A DNA stretch of 64,000 nucleotides from Streptomyces griseofuscus (GTDB lineage: Bacteria > Actinomycetota > Actinomycetes > Streptomycetales > Streptomycetaceae): assembly GCF_014673495.1 (NCBI RefSeq), contig NZ_CP051006.1, positions 6,599,501-6,663,500 on the forward strand. Reading direction: 5' to 3'. Positions 1 through 8,679 of this stretch are shown piece by piece. Both the position numbers and the translations under genes were made by a program. Each line of letters opens with the position of its first letter. Position 1 is the stretch's first letter. The notes under the pieces are model-generated. The model did no database searches and was not told the DNA's origin. It was given only the letters and a program-made list of their open reading frames with translations.

Positions 1-706
1 CTGGGCCGTCGACGCCAAGAACAACCATGTCGTCGTCACCGTCGACGACACGGTCTCCCAGGCCGAGATCGCCAAGATCAAGAAGCAGGCCGGCGCCGAC
101 GCGGGCGCGCTCACCATCAAGCACACGGCCGGCACGTTCAACAAGCTGATCAGTGGCGGCGACGCCATCTACGGTGGCCAGTACCGGTGTTCGCTCGGCT
201 TCAACGTGCACAGCGGCAGCACGTACTACTTCCTGACCGCCGGGCACTGCGGCCAGGTCGCCTCCACCTGGTACAGCAACTCCGGGCACACCACCACGCT
301 GGGCACCAATGTGGGCTACAGCTTCCCGGGCAATGACTTCGCTCTGGTCAAGTACACCAACTCCTCGATCGCGCACCCGAGCGCGGTCGGCAGCCAGACC
401 ATCTCCAGCGCGGCCACCCCGAGCGTGGGCCAGACCGTCTACCGGCGCGGCTCGACCACCGGTACGCACAGCGGCAAGGTCACCGCGCTCAACGCCACCG
501 TCAACTACGGCAGCGACGGCATCGTCTCCGGCCTGATCCAGACCACGGTCTGCGCCGAGGGCGGCGACAGCGGCGGCCCGCTGTACAACGGGTCCGTGGC
601 CTACGGTCTGACCTCCGGCGGCAGCGGCGACTGCACCTCCGGCGGTACGACCTTCTTCCAGCCGGTGACCGAGGCGCTGAGCTACTACGGCGTCACGCTC
701 CCCTAA
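1..706 (+). CDS. Streptogrisin B-like secreted serine protease, 5' end cut by window
   Basis: Chymotrypsin-like (S1) extracellular endopeptidase of the streptogrisin family. The reading frame is open from base 2, so the signal peptide and most of the propeptide lie outside the window. What remains is the propeptide tail and then a mature domain starting at ISGGDAIYGG (near base 149). The triad is visible: His in TAGHC, Asp in the NDFALV segment and Ser in GDSGGP. Paired cysteines around TAGHC and near the C-terminus fit the family disulfides. The mature part resembles S. griseus protease B more than the following gene, which is protease D-like. A strong hairpin follows the stop. Function is secure; the exact paralogue name is inference. 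Confidence 0.93.
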   Translation, partial: WAVDAKNNHVVVTVDDTVSQAEIAKIKKQAGADAGALTIKHTAGTFNKLISGGDAIYGGQYRCSLGFNVHSGSTYYFLTAGHCGQVASTWYSNSGHTTTLGTNVGYSFPGNDFALVKYTNSSIAHPSAVGSQTISSAATPSVGQTVYRRGSTTGTHSGKVTALNATVNYGSDGIVSGLIQTTVCAEGGDSGGPLYNGSVAYGLTSGGSGDCTSGGTTFFQPVTEALSYYGVTLP

Positions 707-735
707 CCGGCCCCGGCTTCGGCCCGGCCGATGTG

Positions 736-767
736 AGCCCCCGCACATATGCGCCTGTGCGGGGGCT
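736..767 (+). terminator. Rho-independent terminator after the first protease
   Basis: Perfect 11-bp stem, AGCCCCCGCAC (736-746) paired with GTGCGGGGGCT (757-767), 10-nt loop, followed by a short pyrimidine tract. It sits 29 bp after the stop codon. Confidence 0.85.
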
Positions 768-1058
768 TCTTCATGTCCGGCTTGTGAAGGAAGGGCGACG
801 GCGGCGAAGGAAACAAGCCATGTGCCGTCGTCACGTTCCGATGAAGACCACTCGCCCGTCGTGTTTGCGCCCCGAAATTTCCTCGGTGGTGACGGTGGAT
901 CATCGGTGAACGGACGTGCGAGGTCCGTTCCTCGGTGCGTCCGGAACTCGGCCTTGTGGGTTCCCTGTGGGTTTCGGAAGAGTGGGCGCCCGTCAACCAG
1001 CCTTCCGGTCGTCGGGTCCCCACAATCCGGCGGTCGTCCCCCCACAGGAGGACATGAG

Positions 1059-2141
1059 TTGAAGCACCGACGCATACCCAGGCGCCGGCTCCTGATGGCC
1101 GGCGCGGGTGTCGCCGCGCTGGCCGCAGCGGGTGTCACCTTGCAGAATGCGAACGCCAGTGAGCCCGCGAAGCCCGCTGTCCAGGCCCGGCCGCTGTCCG
1201 CTCCGGCGGCCGCGACGCTGGCCTCCGACCTGACCGCGCACCTCGGTTCGGACACGGCGGGCAGCTACTACGACGCCAAGGCCAGGAGCCTTGTCGTGAA
1301 CGTGCTCGACAAGACCGCCGCGAAGGCGGTCGAGGCCAAGGGCGCCAAGGCCAGAATCGTCACCCACACCCTCGCCCAACTCGACGGCGCCCGTACGACG
1401 CTGAAGAAGGACGCGACCATCCCGGGCACGTCCTGGTCCATCGACCCGGTGTCGAACAAGGTCGTCGTCACGGCCGACAAGTCCGTCACCGGGGCCCGGT
1501 GGGACAAGCTGAGCAAGGTGGTCGACGGGCTCGGCGGCACGGCCGAACTCAAGCGGTTCCAGGGCGAGTACAAGCCCTTCATCGCCGGCGGCGACGCCAT
1601 CAACGGCTCCGGCGGCCGCTGCTCGCTCGGCTTCAACGTGGTCAAGGACGGGCAGCCGTACTTCCTGACCGCCGGGCACTGCACCGCGGACATCTCCAGC
1701 TGGTCGGACGCGGACGGCCAGGAGATCGGGCAGAACGCGGAGTCCCACTTCCCGGGCACCGACTTCGGCCTGGTCAAGTACACCTCGGACGCCGCCCACC
1801 CGAGCGAGGTCGACCTCTACGACGGCTCGACCCAGAAGATCACCGGCGCCGCCGAGGCCACGGTGGGCATGAAGGTCACGCGCAGCGGGTCCACCACCCA
1901 TGTGCACGACGGCACGGTCACCGGTCTGAACGCCACCGTGAACTACCAGGAGGGCTCGGTCAGCGGACTGATCCAGACCGATGTCTGCGCCGAGCCCGGC
2001 GACAGCGGCGGCTCGCTGTTCTCCGGTGACAAGGCGATCGGCCTGACCTCAGGCGGCAGCGGCGACTGCACCTCCGGCGGGGAGACCTTCTTCCAGCCGG
2101 TCACCGCCGCCCTCTCCGCCACGGGCACCACCATCGGCTGA
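1059..2141 (+). CDS. sprD: Streptogrisin D-like secreted serine protease precursor
   Basis: Secreted S1 endopeptidase made as a preproenzyme of 360 residues. The TTG start at 1059 is chosen because AGGAGGA (1046-1052) lies 6 nt before it and because the N-terminus then reads as an arginine-rich signal peptide (KHRRIPRRRLLMAGAG). A propeptide of about 140 residues follows, and the mature enzyme of about 188 residues begins at IAGGDAINGSGG. The triad is seen in TAGHC, TDFGLV and GDSGGS. Mature length and sequence match S. griseus protease D as I remember it. The paralogue upstream shares the fold and the C-terminal FFQPVT motif. A two-codon frame, ATGAGTTGA at 1054-1062, overlaps the start and could affect initiation. 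Confidence 0.93.
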   Translation: MKHRRIPRRRLLMAGAGVAALAAAGVTLQNANASEPAKPAVQARPLSAPAAATLASDLTAHLGSDTAGSYYDAKARSLVVNVLDKTAAKAVEAKGAKARIVTHTLAQLDGARTTLKKDATIPGTSWSIDPVSNKVVVTADKSVTGARWDKLSKVVDGLGGTAELKRFQGEYKPFIAGGDAINGSGGRCSLGFNVVKDGQPYFLTAGHCTADISSWSDADGQEIGQNAESHFPGTDFGLVKYTSDAAHPSEVDLYDGSTQKITGAAEATVGMKVTRSGSTTHVHDGTVTGLNATVNYQEGSVSGLIQTDVCAEPGDSGGSLFSGDKAIGLTSGGSGDCTSGGETFFQPVTAALSATGTTIG

Positions 2142-2153
2142 CCGAAGCACCGC

Positions 2154-2191
2154 ACGACGTCCCGTCCCGGATCCTCGGGGCGGGATGTCGT
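2154..2191 (+). terminator. Rho-independent terminator after the sprD-like gene
   Basis: Near-perfect stem: ACGACGTCCCGTCCC (2154-2168) against GGGCGGGATGTCGT (2178-2191), 9-nt loop, followed by GTTT. It closes the protease transcript before the dnaE2 region. Confidence 0.85.
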
Positions 2192-2296
2192 GTTTCAGGC
2201 CATCGGTCACTCTCCCTCACCCTCGGGTGAAGAATCACTCATCTGTTCGAACGGGCTCGCCGACCAGCGCCGACGAAGCTAGAGTATTCGAAGTAT

Positions 2297-2312
2297 TCGA
2301 ACGGGCGTACGA
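2297..2312. promoter_or_regulatory. LexA (SOS) box upstream of dnaE2
   Basis: TCGAACGGGCGTACGA matches the actinobacterial LexA consensus TCGAAC-N4-GTTCGA at 11 of 12 defined positions. It lies 51 bp before the dnaE2 start. A TTCGAA-GTA-TTCGAA repeat overlaps its left edge. DNA-damage induction of dnaE2 through LexA is established in mycobacteria; here it is inferred from the site. Confidence 0.8.
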
Positions 2313-2363
2313 TGAACGTATCGGGCGTATGGCTGAAAAGGGGTGGAGTGAGGGAGGTGCGGC

Positions 2364-5300
2364 ATGGCGGGCTTCGCCCATCTGCATGTCGCGTCCGGCT
2401 ACTCCGCCCGCTACGGCGCCGCGCACCCGGAACAGCTGGTGCGCCGCGCGGCCGAGCGGGGCATGACGGCGCTCGCGCTGACCGACCGGGACACGGTCAC
2501 CGGCGCTGTTCGATTCGCACAGGCGTGTGCGCGGGAGGGGGTGCGGCCGGTCTTCGGCGTCGATCTCGCGGTGGAGGCCCTCGCCCCACCGCCACCCGCC
2601 CTGCGCCGCCGCACCCCGGCGCGCGGCGGCGCCCATGTGATCGAGCCGCCGCTGCGTGTCGTGCTGCTCGCCCGGAGCCGGGAGGGCTGGGCGCGGCTGT
2701 GCCGGATCACCTCGGCCGCCCACGCGGACGCGCTCGGCAACCGGGCGCCGGTGGTGCCGTGGTCGGCGCTGCGGGAGCACGGCGGCCCCGGGCTGCTGGC
2801 CCTGCTCGGCCCTCTCTCGGAGCCGGCGCGGGCGCTGTCGGTGGGCCGGGAGGATGTCGCGGTTCGGCTGCTGGCGCCGTGGCGGGAGGTCTTCGGGCGG
2901 GAGGTCCGGCTGGAGGCCGTCGCGCAGAAACGTCCCGGCACGGGTCCCGGCTCCCTTCGCCTCGCCGCCCGCACCCTGGCACTGGCCGACCGCACCGGTA
3001 CGACCGCCGTCCTCACCAACGCCGTCCGCTACGCCGACCCCGCCCAGCACCGCCTCGCCGATGTCCTGGACGCCGCCCGGCTGCTGCGGCCGATCGACCG
3101 GCGCCGCCTGGACAGCGGGCAGCGCTGGCTCAAGGACGAGCGGGCGATGACGGTCCTCGCACGCATGATCGCCGAGTGTGCCGGAGCCGATGAGCGCCGG
3201 GCCCGCCGACTGCTCGCGGACACCGCCGCCACGGCCGCCGAATGCGCCCTCGACCCCCGCGCCGACCTGGGCCTGGGCACCCCGCACTTCCCCGAGCCCG
3301 CGCTCTTCGGCGCCGACCCCGGGGCGGACGGCGCCGCCCGGCTGCTGCGCCGGCGCTGCGCGGAGGGCCTGGCCCGCCGGGGCCTCGACCGCGACCCGGT
3401 GGCGCTCGCCCGCCTCGACGAGGAACTCGCCGTGATCTCCCGGCTGCGCTACGACTCGTACTTCCTCGCCGTCGGCCAGGTCGTCGCCGATATCCGGGCC
3501 AAGGGCATCCGGGTCGCGGCCCGCGGCTCGGGCGCCGGCTCGCTGGTCTGCCACGCGCTGGGCATCGCCACCGCCAACCCGCTCGAACACCGGCTGCTGT
3601 TCGAACGGTTCCTCAGCGACCGCCGGGTCTCGCTGCCCGACATCGACATCGACGTGGAGTCCGCGCGGCGCCTGGAGTGCTACGACACGATCTTCGAGCG
3701 GTTCGGCAAGGAGCGGGTCGCGGTCACCGCGATGCCCGAGACCTACCGGGCGCGCCGGGCCCTGCGCGACACCGGCCTCGCCCTCGGCATCGCGCCCGCG
3801 GAGGTCGACCGGATCGCCAAGAGCTTCCCGCATCTGCGCGCCTGCGACATCACCGGCGCCCTCGCGGAACTGCCCGAGCTACGGCAACTGGCCGCCGAGG
3901 CGGGCCGGTTCGGACCGCTGTGGGAGCTGGCCGAGGGGCTCGACTCGCTGGTCCACGGCATGGCCATGCACCCCTGCGGCGTGGTCATCAGCGACGCGAC
4001 CCTGCTGGACCGGCTGCCGGTGCAGCCCACCCCGCAGGGCGACTACCCGATGGCCATGGCCGCGAAGGAGGAGATCGAGGCGCTCGGCAACATCAAACTC
4101 GACGTCCTGGGCGTGCGGATGCAGTCCGCGATGGCCCACGCCGTCGCGGAGCTCGAACGGACCACCGGCGACCGTATCGACCTGGACGACCCCGAACAGG
4201 TGCCGCTGGACGACGTGTTCGCGTTCAAACTCCTCCAGGAGAGCCAGACCCTCGGCCTGTTCCAGCTGGAGTCGCCCGGCCAGCAGGACCTGCTGTCCCG
4301 GCTCCAGCCGCGCAACCAGCAGGACGTCATCGCCGACATCAGCCTCTTCCGCCCCGGACCGGTCGCGGGCGGCATGCCCGAGCGGTACATCGCCGCCCGG
4401 CACGGCGGCACCCCGCGGTACGCCCACCCGGACCTGGAGCCGGTGCTCGCCGACACCTACGGCGTGACCATCTGGCACGAGCAGATCATCGAGACGCTGG
4501 TGGTGCTGACCGGCTGCGACCGGGCCTTCGCGGAGATCACCCGGCGGGCGCTCGGCGACAAGGAGCGGCTGCCCGAGATCAGGGACTGGTTCCAGCAGCG
4601 GGCCCGTGCGCGCGGCTACGGCACGGCGGTCCGTGAGGAGGTCTGGCGGACGATCGAGGCCTTCGGGGCGTACGGCTTCTGCCGGGCGCACGCGGTCGCC
4701 TTCGCCGTACCGGCCCTCCAGAGTGCCTGGCTCAAGGCGCACCATCCGGCCTTCCTGCTGGCCGGGCTGCTCGAACACGACCCCGGGATGTGGCCCAAGC
4801 GGGTGCTGGTCGCCGACGCGCGCCGGCGCGGGGTGCCGGTGCTGCCCGTCGACGTCAACCGGTCCGCGACCCGGCACACCGTGGAGAAGACCGACGGGGA
4901 CCGATGGGGGGTGCGCCTCGCGCTGTCCGCCGTGCACGGCATCGGCGAGCAGGAGTGCGCGCGGATCGAGGCGGGGCAGCCGTACGGATCGCTGTCCGAC
5001 TTCTGGCAGCGGGCCCGGCCCAGTCGCCCGGTCGCCGAACGCCTCGCGGAGATCGGGGCGTTGGGCGCCCTGCACGACGGCCGGCTCACCCGGCGCGATC
5101 TGCTGCTCCAGCTCGCCGAACTGCACCGGGCCGCCCGCAACCGGTCCGCGGGCACCGGCCAACTGCCCCTGATCGCGGGGGCCGTCGGCGGTTCCGAGCC
5201 GAGCGGGCTGCCGGAGATGACCGGACGCGAGGCGCTCGGCGCGGAGTTGAACACCCTCGGCATCGATGTCTCCAAGCACCTGATGGAGCACCACCACCGG

Positions 5301-5816
5301 CTGCTGCGCGAGATCGGCGCGACCGACGCGGCGCATCTGGCCGGACTGCGCGCCGGGCAGCAGGTCCTGGTCGCGGGTGTCCGGGCCTCCACCCAGACCC
5401 CGCCGATCGCGAGCGGCAAGCGGATCATCTTCGTCACCCTGGAGGACGGCTCCGGCCTGGTCGACCTGGCGTTCTTCGAGGACTCCCACCCGGCCTGCGC
5501 CTACACCGTCTTCCACAGCGGGCTGCTGCTGGTGCGCGGCACGGTGCAGGTGCGCGGCACCCGTCGTACCGTCGTCGGCTCGATGGCCTGGGACCTGGAC
5601 GAGATCGCCGCGGCCCGCCGGGACAACGGTCCCGAGGCCGCGCTCGCCCTGCTCGGCCGGAGCCGTCCGCATCCGACGCCCGCCCAGCCGCGGCGCACCC
5701 TGGCCAACGGCACCACCGGCGCCCGGCTGCACCCGTACGCCGATCTGCTGCCCGCGGGCAGCAGATCGGCCGACCTGAAGAAGTTCGGTTACACCAGTCC
5801 GGGGAGCGCGGGATGA
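2364..5816 (+). CDS. dnaE2: Error-prone DNA polymerase III alpha subunit DnaE2
   Basis: C-family replicative-type polymerase used for translesion synthesis after DNA damage. The product has 1150 residues. An N-terminal PHP domain (HLHVASGYS onward, residues 4-200) is followed by palm and finger domains. The PDIDIDVES motif near residue 425 carries two of the catalytic aspartates. Helix-hairpin-helix and an OB fold (about residues 975-1050) come last. The length fits DnaE2, which is shorter than DnaE1. The ATG is preceded by GGGAGG, and a LexA box lies upstream. Its stop overlaps the next gene (ATGA), so the two are translationally coupled. In other actinobacteria DnaE2 works with ImuA' and ImuB; only an ImuB-like partner is seen here. 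Confidence 0.95.
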   Translation: MAGFAHLHVASGYSARYGAAHPEQLVRRAAERGMTALALTDRDTVTGAVRFAQACAREGVRPVFGVDLAVEALAPPPPALRRRTPARGGAHVIEPPLRVVLLARSREGWARLCRITSAAHADALGNRAPVVPWSALREHGGPGLLALLGPLSEPARALSVGREDVAVRLLAPWREVFGREVRLEAVAQKRPGTGPGSLRLAARTLALADRTGTTAVLTNAVRYADPAQHRLADVLDAARLLRPIDRRRLDSGQRWLKDERAMTVLARMIAECAGADERRARRLLADTAATAAECALDPRADLGLGTPHFPEPALFGADPGADGAARLLRRRCAEGLARRGLDRDPVALARLDEELAVISRLRYDSYFLAVGQVVADIRAKGIRVAARGSGAGSLVCHALGIATANPLEHRLLFERFLSDRRVSLPDIDIDVESARRLECYDTIFERFGKERVAVTAMPETYRARRALRDTGLALGIAPAEVDRIAKSFPHLRACDITGALAELPELRQLAAEAGRFGPLWELAEGLDSLVHGMAMHPCGVVISDATLLDRLPVQPTPQGDYPMAMAAKEEIEALGNIKLDVLGVRMQSAMAHAVAELERTTGDRIDLDDPEQVPLDDVFAFKLLQESQTLGLFQLESPGQQDLLSRLQPRNQQDVIADISLFRPGPVAGGMPERYIAARHGGTPRYAHPDLEPVLADTYGVTIWHEQIIETLVVLTGCDRAFAEITRRALGDKERLPEIRDWFQQRARARGYGTAVREEVWRTIEAFGAYGFCRAHAVAFAVPALQSAWLKAHHPAFLLAGLLEHDPGMWPKRVLVADARRRGVPVLPVDVNRSATRHTVEKTDGDRWGVRLALSAVHGIGEQECARIEAGQPYGSLSDFWQRARPSRPVAERLAEIGALGALHDGRLTRRDLLLQLAELHRAARNRSAGTGQLPLIAGAVGGSEPSGLPEMTGREALGAELNTLGIDVSKHLMEHHHRLLREIGATDAAHLAGLRAGQQVLVAGVRASTQTPPIASGKRIIFVTLEDGSGLVDLAFFEDSHPACAYTVFHSGLLLVRGTVQVRGTRRTVVGSMAWDLDEIAAARRDNGPEAALALLGRSRPHPTPAQPRRTLANGTTGARLHPYADLLPAGSRSADLKKFGYTSPGSAG

Positions 5817-6841
5817 GCATCCGTCAGCGGCACATCGCCCAGTTGTATCTGCACGGCTCGCTGAACGAGGAGCAGTACGGCCATGTAATCGAACTGGTGT
5901 CTGATATCACGCCCCATGTGCAGGAGATGCCGCCCGACGCCGTGCAGTTGGACCTGACCTCGGCGCTGCGGTACTTCGGCCTGTCCCCCTATGACGTGGT
6001 CCAGATGACGATGATGCGTCTGAAGGCCCTCTACGGCATCGACAGCAGCGCGGGGCTCGCGGGCAACCGGATGCTCGCGGCGATGGCGGCCGATGTGTCC
6101 GCGCCCGGCGAGACCACCTGGGTGCCCGCCGAACAGGCCGCCGCATGGCTGCGCCCCCGGCCGGTCACCGCGCTGCCGGGGATCGGCCGCGGCACGGCGG
6201 CGACGCTCGGCCGGTACGGACTGCACCACATCGGCCAGCTCGCCGACCTCTCCCCGGCCACCCTGCAACGCCTGCTCGGCGCGGGCACCGCCCGACTGCT
6301 GGCCGAACGCGCCCGCGGCCACGACCCGCGCCCGGTCCTGCCCCGGGAGGCGGCGGACCGGCTGACCGCCGATCTCGTGCTGGACCGGGACTGCCTCGAT
6401 CCGGCGGAGCGGCACCGGTCCGTCCTCGGGCTCGCCGACCGGATCGGCCAACTCCTGCGCGCGGAGCGGCGGGTGGCGGGCCGGGTCACCCTCACCGTGC
6501 GCTACGCCGACCGCAGCTCCAGCACCCGGGCGCGCACCCTGCCGGAGGCCACCGACCACTCGCCCGCCCTCGCCGCGGCGGCCCTCGGCCTGCTGTCCGC
6601 CCTCGGTCTGCAACGGGCCCGGGTGCGCGCCTTCACGCTCCGCGCCGACCGTCTCCGTCCGGCCGCCGACGCCTTCCACCAGCTCTCCCTGGACCCCGCC
6701 GACACCCGCGCCCGCGCCGTCGAGGCCGCCGCCGACCGTGCCCGCAGGCGCTTCGGACCGGACGCGGTACGGCCCGCGGCGACGGCGCGGCCGGCCCGTG
6801 ACTCCCGTGGCGGCGGGGTCAGTTGGTCCATGGCGGGGTGA
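5813..6841 (+). CDS. ImuB-like, catalytically degenerate Y-family DNA polymerase
   Basis: Protein of 342 residues related to DinB/UmuC polymerases and likely an accessory factor for DnaE2. Helix-hairpin-helix (TALPGIGRGTAATLGRYGL) and little-finger regions are recognisable. The catalytic palm is eroded: the N-terminal DMDAFFASVE-type motif is replaced by RHIAQLYLHGSLNEEQ, and the SxDE motif by PPDAVQLDLT, losing the second acidic residue. This matches the pattern known for ImuB, which lacks polymerase activity and links DnaE2 to the beta clamp. The start ATG overlaps the dnaE2 stop by 4 nt. My motif alignment was done by eye. It could instead be a divergent active DinB, but the missing acids argue against that. 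Confidence 0.8.
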   Translation: MSIRQRHIAQLYLHGSLNEEQYGHVIELVSDITPHVQEMPPDAVQLDLTSALRYFGLSPYDVVQMTMMRLKALYGIDSSAGLAGNRMLAAMAADVSAPGETTWVPAEQAAAWLRPRPVTALPGIGRGTAATLGRYGLHHIGQLADLSPATLQRLLGAGTARLLAERARGHDPRPVLPREAADRLTADLVLDRDCLDPAERHRSVLGLADRIGQLLRAERRVAGRVTLTVRYADRSSSTRARTLPEATDHSPALAAAALGLLSALGLQRARVRAFTLRADRLRPAADAFHQLSLDPADTRARAVEAAADRARRRFGPDAVRPAATARPARDSRGGGVSWSMAG

Positions 6842-6968
6842 GCAGGCCGCCGTCCGCCGGCTCGGCCGTGAGCCCGACGGAGGTGGTGACCCAGGAGATC
6901 GCGGTGTGCTCGGTCCACGCCCAGGGTGGACCCGGCGTTGACGATCACCGTGTCGCCCGCAGAACTCC
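6819..6968 (-). pseudogene. C-terminal remnant of an unidentified reverse-strand gene
   Basis: On the minus strand two adjacent frames read as coding with almost every third base G or C. First GDTVIVNAGSTLG, then after a frame change WTEHTAISWVTTSVGLTA followed by EPADGGLLTPPWTN and a TGA at 6821-6819. The two frames are joined near base 6915, so a frameshift has occurred. No start codon or N-terminal half remains; upstream it runs straight into the MarR pseudogene. The tail overlaps the end of the ImuB-like gene by 23 bp. I do not recognise the parent family. Confidence 0.55.
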
Positions 6969-6974
6969 GAAGCC

Positions 6975-7423
6975 ATGGCCCTGTCCGTCGCCCTGCTCGC
7001 CGAGGAGGGCGATCTCACCCAGCGCATCCATGAGGGGGTCGTGGCGCGCGGCTTCGCCGGTCTGCGGCCCGCGCACGGATCGCCTTCGCGCGGCTCGCGC
7101 CGGACGGCGCCACCGTCACCGAACTCGCCGCGCACCTCGGGGTGGCCAAGCAGGCGGCGAGCCGGCTGGTGGACGAGGTGGTGCGCAGGGGGTACGCCGA
7201 GCTGCGGCCGCATCCGGGGGACGCGCGGGCGCGGTTGATCGTGCTGACCGAGCGCGGACGGGCCTGCACCCGGGCGGCGGAGGCGGCGGCCGAGGTGGTC
7301 GGCGGCCGGCGCGAGCTGCTGGGCGAGACGGAAGTGCGGGCACTGTGGGGGGAGTTTGGCGAAGCTCTCGCCCTATGGGCCGGTGCGGCGCGTGTGGTGA
7401 CGGCACGTCAGGCGGGTGGTTGA
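6975..7423 (+). pseudogene. MarR-family regulator broken by a one-base frameshift
   Basis: Winged-helix MarR-type repressor in two frames. Frame one starts at ATG 6975 and runs to LRPAHG. The continuation IAFARLAPDGATVTELAAHL, the recognition helix (KQAASRLVDEVVRRGY) and the C-terminal helix lie in another frame, ending at 7423. The switch is at about 7078, where one base appears missing after CACGG. An intact version would have about 150 residues. There is no good ribosome site before ATG 6975, so the 5' end may be lost too. A downstream in-frame ATG (7142) could yield only a 93-residue fragment lacking half the HTH. Either decay or a sequencing error. Confidence 0.7.
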
Positions 7424-7558
7424 GGCGGGAAGTTTTACTTGCGCGTAACTTCCCCCGGAGGCTACCCGCCCGTAACTTGACGAATGAACAGCATCCTCGT
7501 GATCCGGATCACAGGGCCAGTCCGCCGTATCCCCCTTGAGCCGCAAGGAGATCACCCG

Positions 7559-8419
7559 ATGCTGCCCTGGAAGCGAGTCCTCAGACCCCTCACCGCGCTG
7601 CTGCTGTCCGCCGCCGCGATCGCCCTGCCCGCCACGGCCGCGCACGCCGACACCGCCACCCACAGCGGCTGGAACGACTACTCCTGCAAGCCGTCCGCCG
7701 CGCACCCCCGCCCCGTCGTGCTGGTCCACGGCACCCTCGGCAACTCGGTCGACAACTGGCTCGGCCTCGCCCCCTACTTGGAGGCCCGCGGGTACTGCGT
7801 CTTCTCCCTGGACTACGGCCAGCTCCCCGGCGTCCCCGTCTTCCACGGGCTCGGCCCCATCGACCAGTCGGCCGCGCAGCTCGCCTCCTTCGTGGACCAG
7901 GTGCGCTCCGCCACCGGCGCCGCCAAGGTCGACCTGGTCGGGCACTCCCAGGGCGGCATGATGCCCCGCTACTACCTGAAGTTCCTCGGCGGCGCGGCCA
8001 ACGTCAACGCGCTCGTCGGCATCGCCCCCGACAACCACGGCGCCACCATCAGCGGCCTGACCAACCTGCTGCCGTACTTCCCCGGCGCCACCGACCTGGT
8101 CAAGGCCACCACCCCCGGCCTCGCCGACCAGATACCCGGCTCCGCCTTCCTCACCAAGCTCAACGCGGGCGGCGACACCGTGCCCGGGGTGCGCTACACG
8201 GTCATCGCGACCCAGTACGACGAGGTGGCCACCCCCTGGCGCAGCCAGTACCTCAGCGGCTCCGACGTGCGCAACGTCCTGCTCCAGGACCTGTGCCCGC
8301 TGGACCTCTCCGAGCATGTGCTGGCCGGCCTGAGCGACCGCATCGTCTTCCACGAGGTCGCCAACTCCCTCGACCCCGCGCACGCCGGCACCACCACCTG
8401 CGCCTCCGCCCTCAGCTGA
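7559..8419 (+). CDS. Secreted lipase/esterase, alpha/beta hydrolase (lipase class 2)
   Basis: Extracellular carboxylic ester hydrolase of 286 residues. The signal peptide spans residues 1-30 (twin basic start, long hydrophobic run, cleavage after AHA). The oxyanion region VVLVHGTLG and nucleophile elbow GHSQGG (Ser) are clear; an acidic residue and a late histidine (SEHVLAGLSD) can complete the triad. The start ATG has AAGGAG 8 nt upstream. It resembles the secreted lipase annotated at SCO1735 in S. coelicolor (from memory). Four cysteines suggest two disulfides. Substrate chain length cannot be read from sequence. Confidence 0.9.
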   Translation: MLPWKRVLRPLTALLLSAAAIALPATAAHADTATHSGWNDYSCKPSAAHPRPVVLVHGTLGNSVDNWLGLAPYLEARGYCVFSLDYGQLPGVPVFHGLGPIDQSAAQLASFVDQVRSATGAAKVDLVGHSQGGMMPRYYLKFLGGAANVNALVGIAPDNHGATISGLTNLLPYFPGATDLVKATTPGLADQIPGSAFLTKLNAGGDTVPGVRYTVIATQYDEVATPWRSQYLSGSDVRNVLLQDLCPLDLSEHVLAGLSDRIVFHEVANSLDPAHAGTTTCASALS

Positions 8420-8434
8420 CGGCCGGGCGCGGGG

Positions 8435-8569
8435 TCAGCCGTCGGGCCACCAGGTGCGCGCGATGTCCTTGCGCACCTCGGGGCGTCCCGCCGGACGCTC
8501 CTCCGCCTCCTCGCGGATCCGGTGGCCGTCCGTCCTCTTCAGCGGCTTCCGCACGGTCGTACGGCGCAT
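8435..8569 (-). CDS. Small basic protein, 44 residues, unknown function
   Basis: Short gene, convergent with the lipase. It begins MRRTTVRKPLKRTDGHRI and ends in ARTWWPDG. A textbook ribosome site (AAGGAGG, 5-9 nt before ATG) and strong GC3 bias support real translation. The product is highly charged, with an Arg/Lys-rich N-terminus and a Glu-rich middle, has no cysteine and no membrane segment. No function is proposed. Confidence 0.7.
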   Translation of the reverse strand: MRRTTVRKPLKRTDGHRIREEAEERPAGRPEVRKDIARTWWPDG

Positions 8570-8679
8570 GGCTGCCTCCTTCGGTGCCTACCGGATCCCG
8601 CGCGGGGCGGAGGTAGACGCTTGAGGGGAGAGTTCCCCAATTGTCCGGGGCTGTCAGTGGTGTGTGTCACTCTCCGGTC

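Noticed and set aside
3879..5732. Long minus-strand frame opposite dnaE2
   Set aside because: Shadow of dnaE2 codon bias; no conserved motif.
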